DNA of 64,000 nucleotides from Prinia subflava. Lineage: Eukaryota > Chordata > Aves > Passeriformes > Cisticolidae. Location: contig NC_086258.1 of assembly GCF_021018805.1 (NCBI RefSeq), positions 5,185,081 through 5,249,080 on the forward strand, in the 5' to 3' direction. The stretch's first letter is position 1, and every line of letters starts with the position of its first letter. Positions 28,001 to 40,000 of the stretch are shown here, in pieces. The notes under the pieces are model-generated. The model was not told the origin of the DNA and ran no database searches. It was given only the letters and a program-made list of their open reading frames with translations. A program made the translations under genes and the position numbers.

Positions 28001-31000
28001 AGCTCGGGCTGGAGCAGTGACTCACGCTTTAATGGTTTCCTGCCGGCTCCAGGGCTGCCTGGCGCTCCCAGAGCTGATGGTGTCCCTCACATGCCTTCCC
28101 AGAGATGCTCCCTCCCTCCCTCCCGAGATCTGGCTGCAGAAGGCTCTGGGGAGAGCTCATTGTGACCTTCCAGTTCTTAAAGGGGTTGTCTGAAAGAGGG
28201 GAGCAGCTTCCCACAATGGGCAGTGATAGGACAAGGGGGGATGCTTTTAAAACAAAAGTGTAAAGGTTTTGGTTAGGTGTCAGGAGTTCTCTGCTCAGAG
28301 GGTGGTAAAGCACTGGCACAGGGCTGGGCTGCCCTGTCCCTGGAAATGTCCAAGGCCAGGTTGGATGGAGTTTGGAGCAACCTGGTCTGGTAGAAGATGT
28401 CCCTGCCCATGGCAAGGAGTGGAACAAGATGGGCTTTAAGGTCCCTCTCAACACAAACATTCTGTGATTCTCCCTTGGTGTGCAATGATGCTGACAGAGT
28501 CTGGTCAGTCGTGAGGTCCCCAGGAAGAGGAGAGATGCATGAACTCTTTCTGCTCATTTTCTACTCCCCATCACCAGGAGAGCATTCAGCCTTGCCCCTG
28601 CACACAGCTGGGAGGGCAGCTGTAGTGCAGAGAGGAGTTTCATTGCTTATAAAATGAGTTTATAAGGAGTTGCCCTTCAGCTCAGGCTCCTGGTGTCAGG
28701 ATACCCTGTTCACACCATGCTCTGCCTGAAGATTCCAACCCAGGAACCACTGAGGCACAGGACAAGCTCTTGGTTCCACTAGGACATTAACACACCTCAG
28801 AAATTTTGCTTTGGGACTGAACGGTGATCATTGCCAATGGTCAATGCTTCTTCTCTCATTTCCTGCTGCTGAAACACATCCATGGAGGAACAGCTGGTGA
28901 TGTTCCTGCTGCTCCCTATCTCCACTGCTGCCTTGCTGAACTTCCTGGCAAGTGTTAGACAAGCACAACCAGCCCAGGATGATGTGAGAGCTCATGACCA
29001 GGCACATTGTCAGCTCAGAACTTGCTCTAGAGACTTCTTACAATTCCACTGTTCAATCTTGAGCATCTTGAGCAAAAAGTCATGAGTTGTGACTAGCAAA
29101 AGCAAGGTCAGCCATTGACCCTGCAGCCATTGAGATGTGCAGATATGTATGTCTATTGCCTAAATTGCAGCTGTAGTTTTATTTGAAAACATCTGAAGTT
29201 GCCATCTTGAAAGCTCCTTTAATTTCAGTAGGAAATGATCCCCAAATCATTCATGTGAAGTGCTCAGTGGAGCATTTTGCACTTCACCAACAAGATGTTG
29301 CTCTGCAAAAGGACACTAGAAGAGCACTCCATGAGTGGATCTGGTGTCAAAAGAGCACAGCACTGTTATGATAAACTAATTCTACATGCAAGTATCCAAG
29401 CTGATGCCTGATGAAGCCACCAAAGTGTCCAATGAACGCTGCTAGGAGCAGTCAGCTCTGTTAATGACCACTGACAGCTGGATCTCCTCACTCATGTTCT
29501 CCTGGAAGGCCAGTGGGTCTGCTGACACCAGAAGAAGGAGATGCTGAACCAGGAGAGCACAAAATCATGTACTGAGCCTCCAGCACCGTTTCCTGCAGCA
29601 TCCAGGTGCTCCACAAAATCTTCCATCTAAGTGTTCCTACCCACCCTCCCTCATCTCCTAAGAGTTGCCTGGATCCCAGCCTAAAGACAGACAGATTCCT
29701 TCCCTCCAGACATCTGTAACCTCTCACAAGTGTGTGAACACAAGAATGGAAGCCTGAAAGTGAGAAATAGAGAGAAAATGGAAGTGGGACCGTGAATGCT
29801 CTGTGAGCCTTAAGTAACATGGTAAATGGAGCCGTGCTGAAGGAGGAGGAGGATGTAATGGTGGGGAAGGTCTTCCCTTTCTCAGAGAAGAAAGTGGTTT
29901 GGTGAGAGGCACTGCTGTGGAATTCTGGTCCCTTGTGCCATCCCAGCCAGCTACTCCACCACATTTCATACATTTGCAGCTCCTCAAAGAGGCCTTGCTC
30001 AGAGCAGACGCCTGCTCTTGGCAGCTGCTTAAAGCAGTCCAGATGGGATCCTTTTAAAAATTACAAACTGGTGTATCTCACTTTGGGACAGGAGCCAACA
30101 ACAACAAGCCTTCCCTTCTTCTCCATGCATTTTCCATTTGTATCCTAACATGTTTACTTTGCTGCCCTTTACTCTAACTTTTTTCACTGCAACTTTCCGA
30201 AGAATTAGCGCAGACCTTTCATCTCTCTCTCAAGCAGCTGAGGCACCAGGAAGCTCTGGAGGAGCTCGGTTTCACAGTCCTAGAGCTGACCAGGCTGCAG
30301 GATTTTCTCAGGCAGGAGACAGAGAACGAGGTGGGGATTGGCCTCAAGGAGAAACAAAGCCACAGTGGGGAGAAAGTCTGTGAGTGCTGATGCTCTTCAA
30401 GGGTCCGCAGAATGAGGAGCTTTCTCTGGGTTCATCACACTCAGCTCAGCTCCCAAGTGGCAAAGGTGGGCACATCCTGCTTGGGAAAAAGCAGTCAGTG
30501 CCAACACCTCTGCATAGTAACAGACACACTGGGATGAGTTTATTTTTCCCTGAGAGTTTGGAAATGGTGGCTTTGTTTCCATTCTAGTCAACATTCCTTA
30601 GATAGTGGCTAGAAAGCAAACCAGTTGCCAGGTATTTTGCTGCTGGCTTCCAGCAGCAAGTTCAGTAGCACTGGAAACCCTCAGCAGAGCCTGTGAGGGT
30701 TTGCTTCCCCCCTCTCCTCTCTGCCACCCAAGTTTCTCTCAGAGGCAGGCAGGCTCACCAAGAAATTCCCCAGGTGTCCTTACTATCAGCAGCTGCAACT
30801 CCAACAGGAGAGTAGCCCAAAGAGAACGGCAAAGAGAATTGTAAATACACCAGAAAGGGCTGGTGTAGCCCTTGTAGAATTACACAAGTCTGTGAAAAAC
30901 TTGGCTCTGCAATCTTTGGAGATTTGGATGTTCAAGGCTTCTTGGAGCACCCAAGCACCTCCAATACAGCAGCTCCACTGTGCCAGAACCCCCCAAACTG

Positions 31001-34000
31001 CATCAAAGGAGCTCTGAGACATGTTCATCCTAAGGAGCCAAAGTGCCAGAGATTGCTATGGAGTAGCCAAAAACTGGAGGAGCTGGAATCCAGCATTCTT
31101 CCATGGGGAGCAGAGAAACAGCCATCTCTGAGCTAGACTCCAGAGAAAACAGGACATTGTGACCCTGCGTGACTTTCACAACAGAATTTAAAAGGATAGT
31201 GTCTCTGTTAGGTCTTAAGGGATCTCTCTGAGGATGTTTTAGAGAGACCTCAGTCATAAATAAGACGGGTGATGTTATCCACCAGCCAAACCATGAGCTC
31301 TGAGCTCGTGCTGCGGAGCATCCCTGCAAGGAGAGGAGTGTGTAAGAGGCTGGCTCACCTGGCTGATGGCAAAACAAGCCCACAAGGGTGGCACACAACC
31401 AAGGAGCCCATCCAGACCACCCGTGCTCCCACGACAGCCCAGACAGCACTCAGCGAGGGTGGGGAAATGCCTGATTAAAGAGTTTGGTTCAACTGTCAGC
31501 AATAAAATTCAGAGGCAGAGAGCTATTTCCCATGTTGTCGTAATTACATCCTGCTTGTTCAGTTTGAGGAGTTGTTGAAAATAACCCTTTGCACCTGGTT
31601 ACTTAAGGAGGAGAGTTAGACCAGGCAAAAACAACCACCAGAAATCAGGAAAGCAATGTGAAGAGTCAGTGAAACAAACAGCAAAAAAAATTGTTTAGTC
31701 TTTCTTCAGATGAAAAGGGAGTAAATTCAACAGAGGCTCTGACTTCCCATGATATGGAAGGACTGGACTGGGTCTGTACAGAAGCATCTGCTGTAAAATC
31801 TGCTGTTTATATTAATACTAACATTCTATTCACAGGGACAACAAGGTGATGACGGGAAGGTAGAAGGCCCACAGGGACCACCTGGAGACAGAGTAAGATG
31901 TTAAATCCCTTCTCTAATCAATCCTGGAGTGATTTTTGTGTCTGGATTAGTTGGGTTGCTGCCTTACTTGTAGAACATGCACCAGCCACTGACATTTTGC
32001 AGGTGACAGCTTGTTTACACCCACCTCAAGTCTTTGTTGTGCTCTCATAGGGCCCTGTTGGTGACAGAGGTGACAGAGGGGAGCCTGGAGACACTGGTTA
32101 TCCTGTGAGTCTTATTCCAAATGCATGAGTCAAAAATGTTTGCCTTGGGGAAGTGCTCCCAGTCCACATCAGCCCACAGAATTGCCCAGCAGTCCCTGTT
32201 CCTAACCTGCCACGGCTGTGATTCAGACAAGGAATAATTCAAATGTCTTTACCTAAAGCAGTGAAAACATTGCTGAAGGCAAGAAAGCACCTCACCCTGC
32301 CCTGCACCTGCCTGAGTGAGGCTAAAAGAATGAGCAGGATTTTTTGCACAGGTCTCTGTGATTATCAAGGAGACATCCTAGACAGAGTTTGTGCAAGAGA
32401 GTCCGTGTCAGTGCTGGACAAATTTCAAGACTGATGTGCTCGTGGCCGTAGATTCTTCCATGGGAAGATTTGTGAACTTTAAGATTTAGAGACTTCCAAA
32501 ATCTTTGCAGGATTTCTCTCAAAAGCAAAACCAGGGCTATGAATGATCCTGCTGTGCTCCTCATACCCTCTTTGCAGGATGTTTTCAGCTGACTGGGGCT
32601 GGTCTGCAAAGGCTCCATGAATTGTTATCTCCATTCAAATGCACCTGGTCAGAGTGACCCTTTAGAGTAATTTACAGAAGGTTTTGAATTCGTCTCCAAC
32701 TCTTCACTTCCATTAGTGCTGTGTGTATTTTGGGATGAGAACACCTTTGCTGCTGAGCTGGTGATGAGCAGTTTTTCTTTCCAAAGCATTTCCACGGGAG
32801 CATGGGCACTGCCCACAACATCACCATTCCTATATCAGCAGAATGCAGACACATGTGTCTTCTTCTGCCCCTTAAATCACATTACACTCATTTTTCTTTC
32901 TCATTGCCACAAAAGAACAAAGATATATTCCCTCTCTGTTTTTTATTTAAGGGTCAGGAAGGGCTTGATGGAGAAAGAGGAAAACCTGGGCAGCAAGGCT
33001 TACCGGTAAGAGATGCTGCTTTCCTGTAAGGTACCCAGTGCCCCAGGCACAGGAAAAACAGGGAGGTGGGAAGGGCTGCAGTAGGAGTGTGTGGTGGGCT
33101 GTGGAATGTGGGCATTTCCATCTGCCATGGAATGGGCATTTTGAGCCACATTTGAGACTAACAAATGGGTGACAAAAACAGGGAGCAGTCCCAGTGCCTG
33201 TTTCCAAAACCATCCTTTCTGAATGATGAGGGACTAGAAATCTTGGGAGATTGCTGGTGGGAGATGACAATGACAGTGGAAGGGTCTGCATGGAAATGAT
33301 CCATTTGATGTGCTGCTGGTCCAGTGTGAGGTGAGACCATGTTATTCTACTTGCAAGTTGTTTCCTCTCAAACTAGTGCACGACTTTGTGAAAGACTAAA
33401 TTAAATCCAAACTCAAAGGAAAGACTTTTTATTCCCTTGATATATACAGTAGCATCTGATCTTTATGTGTGACTATTGCAACTGTGAGTGCAGCAGCACA
33501 TTAAATGTCGTTCGTATTGGGAAATAAAGTTGAATCAATTCCCACTCTTTGTAAGGATGTTGGGAAGAACAACAGATTCTATTTTGGGATTAAAATGGTA
33601 GTTGTCTGTTATATGGCCCAGAAATGATTAGAGCTGCTGCATTCCCCAGTGAATGGAATTTATTTGGGGGTTGGTAGCCCCTCAGATGATTCAGATGGAA
33701 TCAGGAACTTTGGATTGTCTTTAGTAAAGGTCCATTAGAGACATGGCTCAAAAACAAGCTGAGAAAGGAGATCTCTGCAGGGAGTCCTTTTATTAGCTGT
33801 TAGTCCAGAAATTGCCACTGACACAAACACAGACAAAAAAACCCAACCTGGCTGGCCAGGAGAGAAGGCTGAGATGGGTGTGGTGGTGAAGAGAGCAGTG
33901 AAATACCCTCCCTGCTTTACTGCACAGGCAGTTTTCTAACACCTGAGCCCCAGGTGAAACCAAGGCAAGGGCTGCAGTGTGCAAAAGGGAGGTGGCACCA

Positions 34001-37000
34001 GCACTGTGCAAACTGCTCCTTCTGCACACACTTTCTGCACACAGGCTCCTTCCTGCCCACTGCCCAGCACTGCTCCCCATCTGGAATTTGGTGAATGATT
34101 TCCACAAATAGAGGCACCACCCAAGTGGGGGCAGAGTTGCTTCTTCTCCAATTGACACCCTGTTAAATGCTCTCTGGAGACAGTTCCTTGCTCCTTTTTC
34201 CCCAGGGGCCTGTCTGAGTACAGGCATTTTTCCTGAATTATTTCCATACTGTCAGTGTTACTAGGGCACAAAAAATGCTGTTCTTTGTACTTCATGCAAG
34301 AGACTGCCAGAAGAGAATTTTAAGCAGATTTTTCTTGTTTGTGTTTTGTAGGGGGATCCTGGATCACCAGGCAAGCCAGGAGCAAAGGGATCCAAAGGTG
34401 ATGTGGTAGGTTTCAGCAGGGTGGATTTACAGTGTCCCAAGTTTAAAGAAAATCTCTAATTAAGAGAACTCTCATGGTTTTGCCCAGCATGTGGGATTTT
34501 TGCCTATGGTCTGTGCCTTGAAAGGCTGTGGAGATCCTTGTGGGAGGGCTGAAAACATTTGGGTGTCCAAGCCCAGTGGTTTGTTGGCTTTGTGGGACTG
34601 GAGCAGATGAAGACAATTCCAGCTCCAGCACGATGGTGACTCTTGGGCAGGTCTTTAGTCCCTGCCATGGGCTGTGTCTCTTTCCCATGCCCTGTTTGTG
34701 CTGTCTGCAGCCACAGCTGCCTCGTCCATCCCCAAGGAGGGCTGAGCCAGGCAAGAGTCTCTCCCTTTCATTTGAACCATAAACTTTTCTGGCTTGAAAC
34801 CTTCTGGGTTTTGGAGTCCTTTATCCACGGGGTCATTTCTTAGAACAATCCCTCTAACTTCTTGTCCTTATTGAGCAGGAAAACCCAGGACACATGGTTC
34901 CTTCAGGGTTCATTGGGGCACTTCATACCTACTCCTACCTCCACATCTGGCTGTAATGACAGCTTGCTAATTACTCTCACAGACCAGGGACTTTATTTGC
35001 TAAAACATAAGTATGTGACCTCAACACTCAGCAAATTCCTGCTCTCTCTTGGCAGATGTCAGGGTTTTTAATCTGACCCTGCTGGGGGTAATGCCAGAAG
35101 ATAATTTTTAGTCTTCTTGGCAAGAAGTGTACCAGGTGATAAGATAAATAAATTCTGCCCATCGATGGACAATGTGGAACTGCCCTTGGGTCTAATGAAT
35201 AGCAGGGGATGCACCCCCAGGAATATTTCTTTCATGTAGCTGGCCAGCCTGGCCCTCTGCAGATGGAGAAACAATGCACAGAAAATGAGTTCTTCAATTT
35301 AAAAGTGCTTCAGTACATGACCTCACTAAGAGAGCCCTAGTGAAGGTGATGAGACTGAGTTTTCCATTCATTCTGCACAAATTAATCCTTTTTACAGCTA
35401 ATAAACCTCAGGAGTATTTCTTTTCTGCCTTTATTCACAAAGCAGCATTGCAAATTTCAGACAGAAGACACCTTTTTTAATTTCCATTGACTTTCCAAAA
35501 TAGTTACTTGTCAGAGAGAAGTCCTCCCTGAACACCCTCAGAGGACTCACTGGGTTTGCTGTCAGTGAACTGATGGAGGACTCAGGTTTTTAGCATCTTG
35601 TTCTAATGTTTGCCAGTGTACCAAGTCCTCCCTCGAGTTCATCCTGCTTTATTTGTCCTCATCTGCTCTGTGTTAGGAAAAATGCAGGTCCTTGCCTTCT
35701 AGCTATTCATTCCTGCCCTAGAACTCTTGAGACATACGAGGAATCACCCGTAATAAAACCAAATAGCAGCTCATTCCCCAGCACTGGAGCAACTGACTTT
35801 ATAAATCTCCCTTTTATAAAACTCTTTCCAGTCATTATCCAGAAGCACACCCTGAAGTCACAGGCCCAAGTGGAGCTGTGCTAGAACTGCTGCAATTTTA
35901 GATCTTTCTTTTCTTTGCTTGCAGGGTCAAAAAGGAAAGCAAGGAGCACAGGGCAGTGCAGGGAGCAGAGGCTCACCGGTAGGTGAAAATTCAGTTTTCT
36001 GCCCCAGGAAATGCTGTCTGGGAGCTCCTTCTCTAACACGTTTGTGATTTTAGGGCATCGTTGGCCTACCAGGTCCTCGAGGAGTGGTGGGAAGGCAGGG
36101 CCAGGAGGGTGCCCCTGGAGTGGACGGCGTGCCCGGGAAGGACGGCATGCCCGGGGTGCTGGTAAGCCTCAGCTGCAGCCTTGTGGCACCCACAGCAAAC
36201 CCAACCTTGGGCTGGAAAACTGAGAGGTGGCACGGGACAAACTGTGTGACCAGCTATGGATATTCCAGTGTACATGGACCCAGAGTGGAGCTCCTTCACA
36301 TGTCACTTGCAGCAGCTGCCTTTGCATGACCAGATCTGTAAATGGTGTGGGGTTTGTAGCCTGACAGACACTCGCATGCACAGAGCTCTGCCCACATCTG
36401 CAAACCCCCCCTGCAAACCTGTCCCCCTCTTGCAGAATCCCACCACTCCCCTGTGCCCCCAGGAGCTGTGCAGAAGGGGAAAGGGGTTTGTTTCATAACC
36501 TCTTGTGTGTTCCTTTTCTAGGGAGAGCAGGGTGACGATGGGGAAGAAGGTGTGACCGGGATGTCAGGCAAGAGAGGGAACCCCGGCGTGCCAGGACTCC
36601 CAGGGGCCCAGGGACCACCAGGATTCAAGGTGAGTTCCTCACTCCCCAAGATGCTGCTGTGAGTGATCCAGTCTGTGAGCCTAATGCCTCTGAGCTTGAA
36701 CTCCAAGGTCTAATGTAGTCTCAGTTCCTACTGCCATCTTTCATTTAGCTAGAGGCTCTGTAGATCTTTCTTCTCATCCATCCATCCCTGCATCCATTTT
36801 CCTGGTGTCCACAGCAGCTGAATGTCCCAGAGACTTTTCCTCCTTTACCAAAGGAGCTCAGAGCCTGCAGGCACACATCCTGACACTAAAAACACCTGAG
36901 TCTTCTGTCATTAGAAACCTGGGTAGAAAAAACAGGGAGAAGTTGCAGAGGAACTGCTACAGCCTGCCTGTAGGATGTCCAGAATGGACAATTCCATGGG

Positions 37001-40000
37001 ATATTCAGGTGTTCTAGCTGCTCTGCAAGACCCAGACTGCTGGAGGGGAATTTGTGCTGCTTGGTTTTCAGCATATTTACTGGATTAGAATGACTGGAGC
37101 CAGTAAGGGCTTGGACATCACGCTGGGTGGAAGCAGGGACAAGCTGCTTTTGTGACCCTGGGGTTTCTTCCTGGTTCTTGTCCTGATCCAGGCTCACCAC
37201 GGGATCTAAACTGGACCCACAGCAATTCAGTCGTTTGTAGAAAGACTCCGTAAATAGGAAGACTCCAGCTGGGTTTGGACAGGCTCTGGGATCTGATTTA
37301 AATTAGGGCTCCGTAGCACATGGCCCTTGATCTGTCACTTGCTGCCCTCCAGCTGCCTTGGGCAGTACAACAGGAGGTGGCTGACAGGCTCTGTGTCCTT
37401 GTCACACTCACACCCTGCCTGCAGGCGAATTTGTTGCCCCTTTTCTGGCTGTCCCACCATCCCAGGCTCTCCCTGCCTTTGCTGCTCTCTCTCAGTCTGC
37501 CCCAGATTGAGCAGCTGGAGTTTGTGCTGCTGCTGGCCCTTGGCAAGGGGGAGAGCAGAGCTGGGTGGCAGAAGGACCTCTCTGGACTGAAGCTGTAGAG
37601 TTAATGCAGGGGGAAATGTTGGCTTTGCAGCCTCTGGAGTGAAGTCCTGCCCTTGGCATGCCTTCAGCATTTTCCATGAATTAATCATCAATTGCCAGCC
37701 TGCGGGGGGAAGAGATTATGGGAAACTGCAGGGCAGACAGAGAATGTAGGAAGTGCAGAGAGAAGATGTTTGAGCCCCTCTCTCTCTCTATCCCCGTGCA
37801 GGTGGGACAGCTCTGCTGAGGCTCCTGCTCTGTGGGCAGCCCAGGAGGGGACATAGCCCTGGTGTCCCCTGTGCCTCCTGAACCACCTGCCTCAGCAGAC
37901 CTGGGGCATCCCCTGCTGGAACACAATCCTTATCCCAATGAGCCATCCCTTCCAGCCTTCCATCTATGGCTATTTCATCAGAGTGCTGGTATATTTAGCC
38001 CCTGTCCTTTGGAATTACTTGAATTCTGTTATTTTTAGGGTGAAAGAGGATTGCCTGGACAGACTGGCCAAACTGGGAGGCGAGGATCACCGGGAGGAAC
38101 AGGACTTCCAGGGAGCCCTGGCGACCCGGGAGCCAAAGGACAGCGGGTTAGTGGTGCTGGAGCTGATCAGAGCTGGCTCCAGGCTGCTCCTGCAGCAGAG
38201 GGTGCAGATCCACAGCCTTGGACAGCAGGGACATCCCTGGAAGGGGCTCACAGGGCAGCCCACCCCAGCCCGAGCATGATTCTGGGACACAGAGATTAGG
38301 ACTGATACGAAACCAGGCACAGAATGAACCCAGACTACCTCAAACAAAATAACACTTATTTGGCTATTTTGAAAACTGCTAACAGTTTTCAAGCTGAAAG
38401 GTAGCAACCAGCACCACCATATATTGTTTTGTTATTGATCATAGATAAATCTCACAGATTGTTTTGTCTCTGTGACACAGGTGACACATTCCTTTGCCCC
38501 ATATTGTCACTGCCTGATTTGCTGCAGGACTAGTGACCGTGTCCCCTTGGCTGAGATGACTCTGTGGCATTTAAACCCTTCTGACTTTCCATGTGCTTTT
38601 GCCTGAAGTTCCTCTGGAAAAAAGGCTTGGTTGATTCTGCTAATGCAGCAAAGACCTTAGTTCTCTGTTAGTATCAACTTTCCTTTCCAGGATCCAGAAA
38701 TGGGCAGTTAAATCAATTTGTATCCTTGGAAAGTCCAACCAAGCCCTTTCTTGCCAAGCAGTTTCTCACTGTCATGGCCTTTTTCAGGGTAAAACTCCCT
38801 AACAGGGAGGTTTCTAGGCTGATGCTGGAATGACTGTGCAGTGAAGGGGGTGCCCCATCAACTGGGCCATTCACAACTGAGTGAACAAGCCTTTGTAATG
38901 CACCCCAAAAAGCACAGTCAGAATGGGTGAGACAGTCCTGCCAAAAGGCCAAACAAGCCTTATCTGTCTCTGATGTTCCTAACACTGGAGAAAAACCATC
39001 TGGTGAAGGTTTCTGACCCCTTTTGTTTTTTTAAATGTTGAATCATCTTGAATTTTGACATCTGAGAAGCCCAAAACTATCAAAGGATGACCATCTCAAA
39101 CATGGTGAAAGGAGGATGTTTACATAAGGACATGCTACCCAGGGTGGGTTTTTTATTCTCTGAGTACATGCTATGTGCTGATTCAAGCTTGATGGTCTTT
39201 CAACTATTTTATTATTCTTTTTCTTACAAAATTGAGAAAAAATCCCTGCAGAGTAGAATAGGGAAAGTATCAGAGGATATGTGTGGTTATCCTGGGCTTG
39301 AGTGGGAGGTTATGTTTTATGAACATGCACTTTTTTAACAGCTTGAATGAGCATTGTTTAAAATTACAGCTTGAATTAGTAAGTCAGTCCATTTTGTATT
39401 AGAAATAAAAAAGGAGCTTGTTTTAAAGAACTTTGAGGCTGTTATTCTGCAGCACAAAATTCCAAGATCAATCTCAGAGTAGATGCTCTGCATCCTGCTT
39501 TTGCTGGGCCAAGAGAAGCACCTGCTAGGAACAGTGTAGGTTTGCCTCCCATTTTGGGGGCAAAAAGGTGGCATTGGGGACATCTAAGGGATCAAGTGAG
39601 CTGCTTCTAGCCTGATGTTTGTGTAGTTCCTGCTCCAGGCATTTTTCATTCTTCTTTCTCATCAGTCCTGCTTAGGCTGAGGGATACTCACAGATTCCTC
39701 TTTCTCTGGAGCTGCTGAACTCTTGGTGCCTCTCTGAGTGTCATCTCCAGCCACCAGTGTGAATTTACTGTTCTCCTTTGTTCTTGTGTTTGTCTTTGCT
39801 GCCCTGTGCAGGGAGACTTCGGCGAGACAGGATTCCCAGGGATTGCAGGACTCTTTGGGCCAAAGGTAAGAGGCTGCTGGTCACCAGCTGGTTCCCTAGT
39901 GTCACCTTACTGGGGACAGGTAATGCCACACTTGTTGTGCTGCTAGCAGCTCTGCAGGAACTCTGGAAATTGAATTTTGATCCCAACTTTCTTTAGTTTA

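Larger units (their letters stand above)
27529..31835 (+). other. COL27A1 intron after e13 (4.3 kb)
   Basis: A 4.3 kb intron with more structure than its neighbours: three evenly spaced AP-1/Maf-type sites at 27942-28024, a CR1 3' end at about 28130-28471, an exon-like non-collagenous open block at 30203-30379 with branch point, acceptor and donor motifs, and a second ATG-less open frame at 30790-31017. None belongs to the collagen reading frame. Confidence 0.75.

Noticed and set aside
31838..31861. 24-bp version of e14 using the internal GT after GGGAAG
   Set aside because: It still breaks the Gly register and its donor (GTAGAA) is weaker than the downstream GTAAGA.
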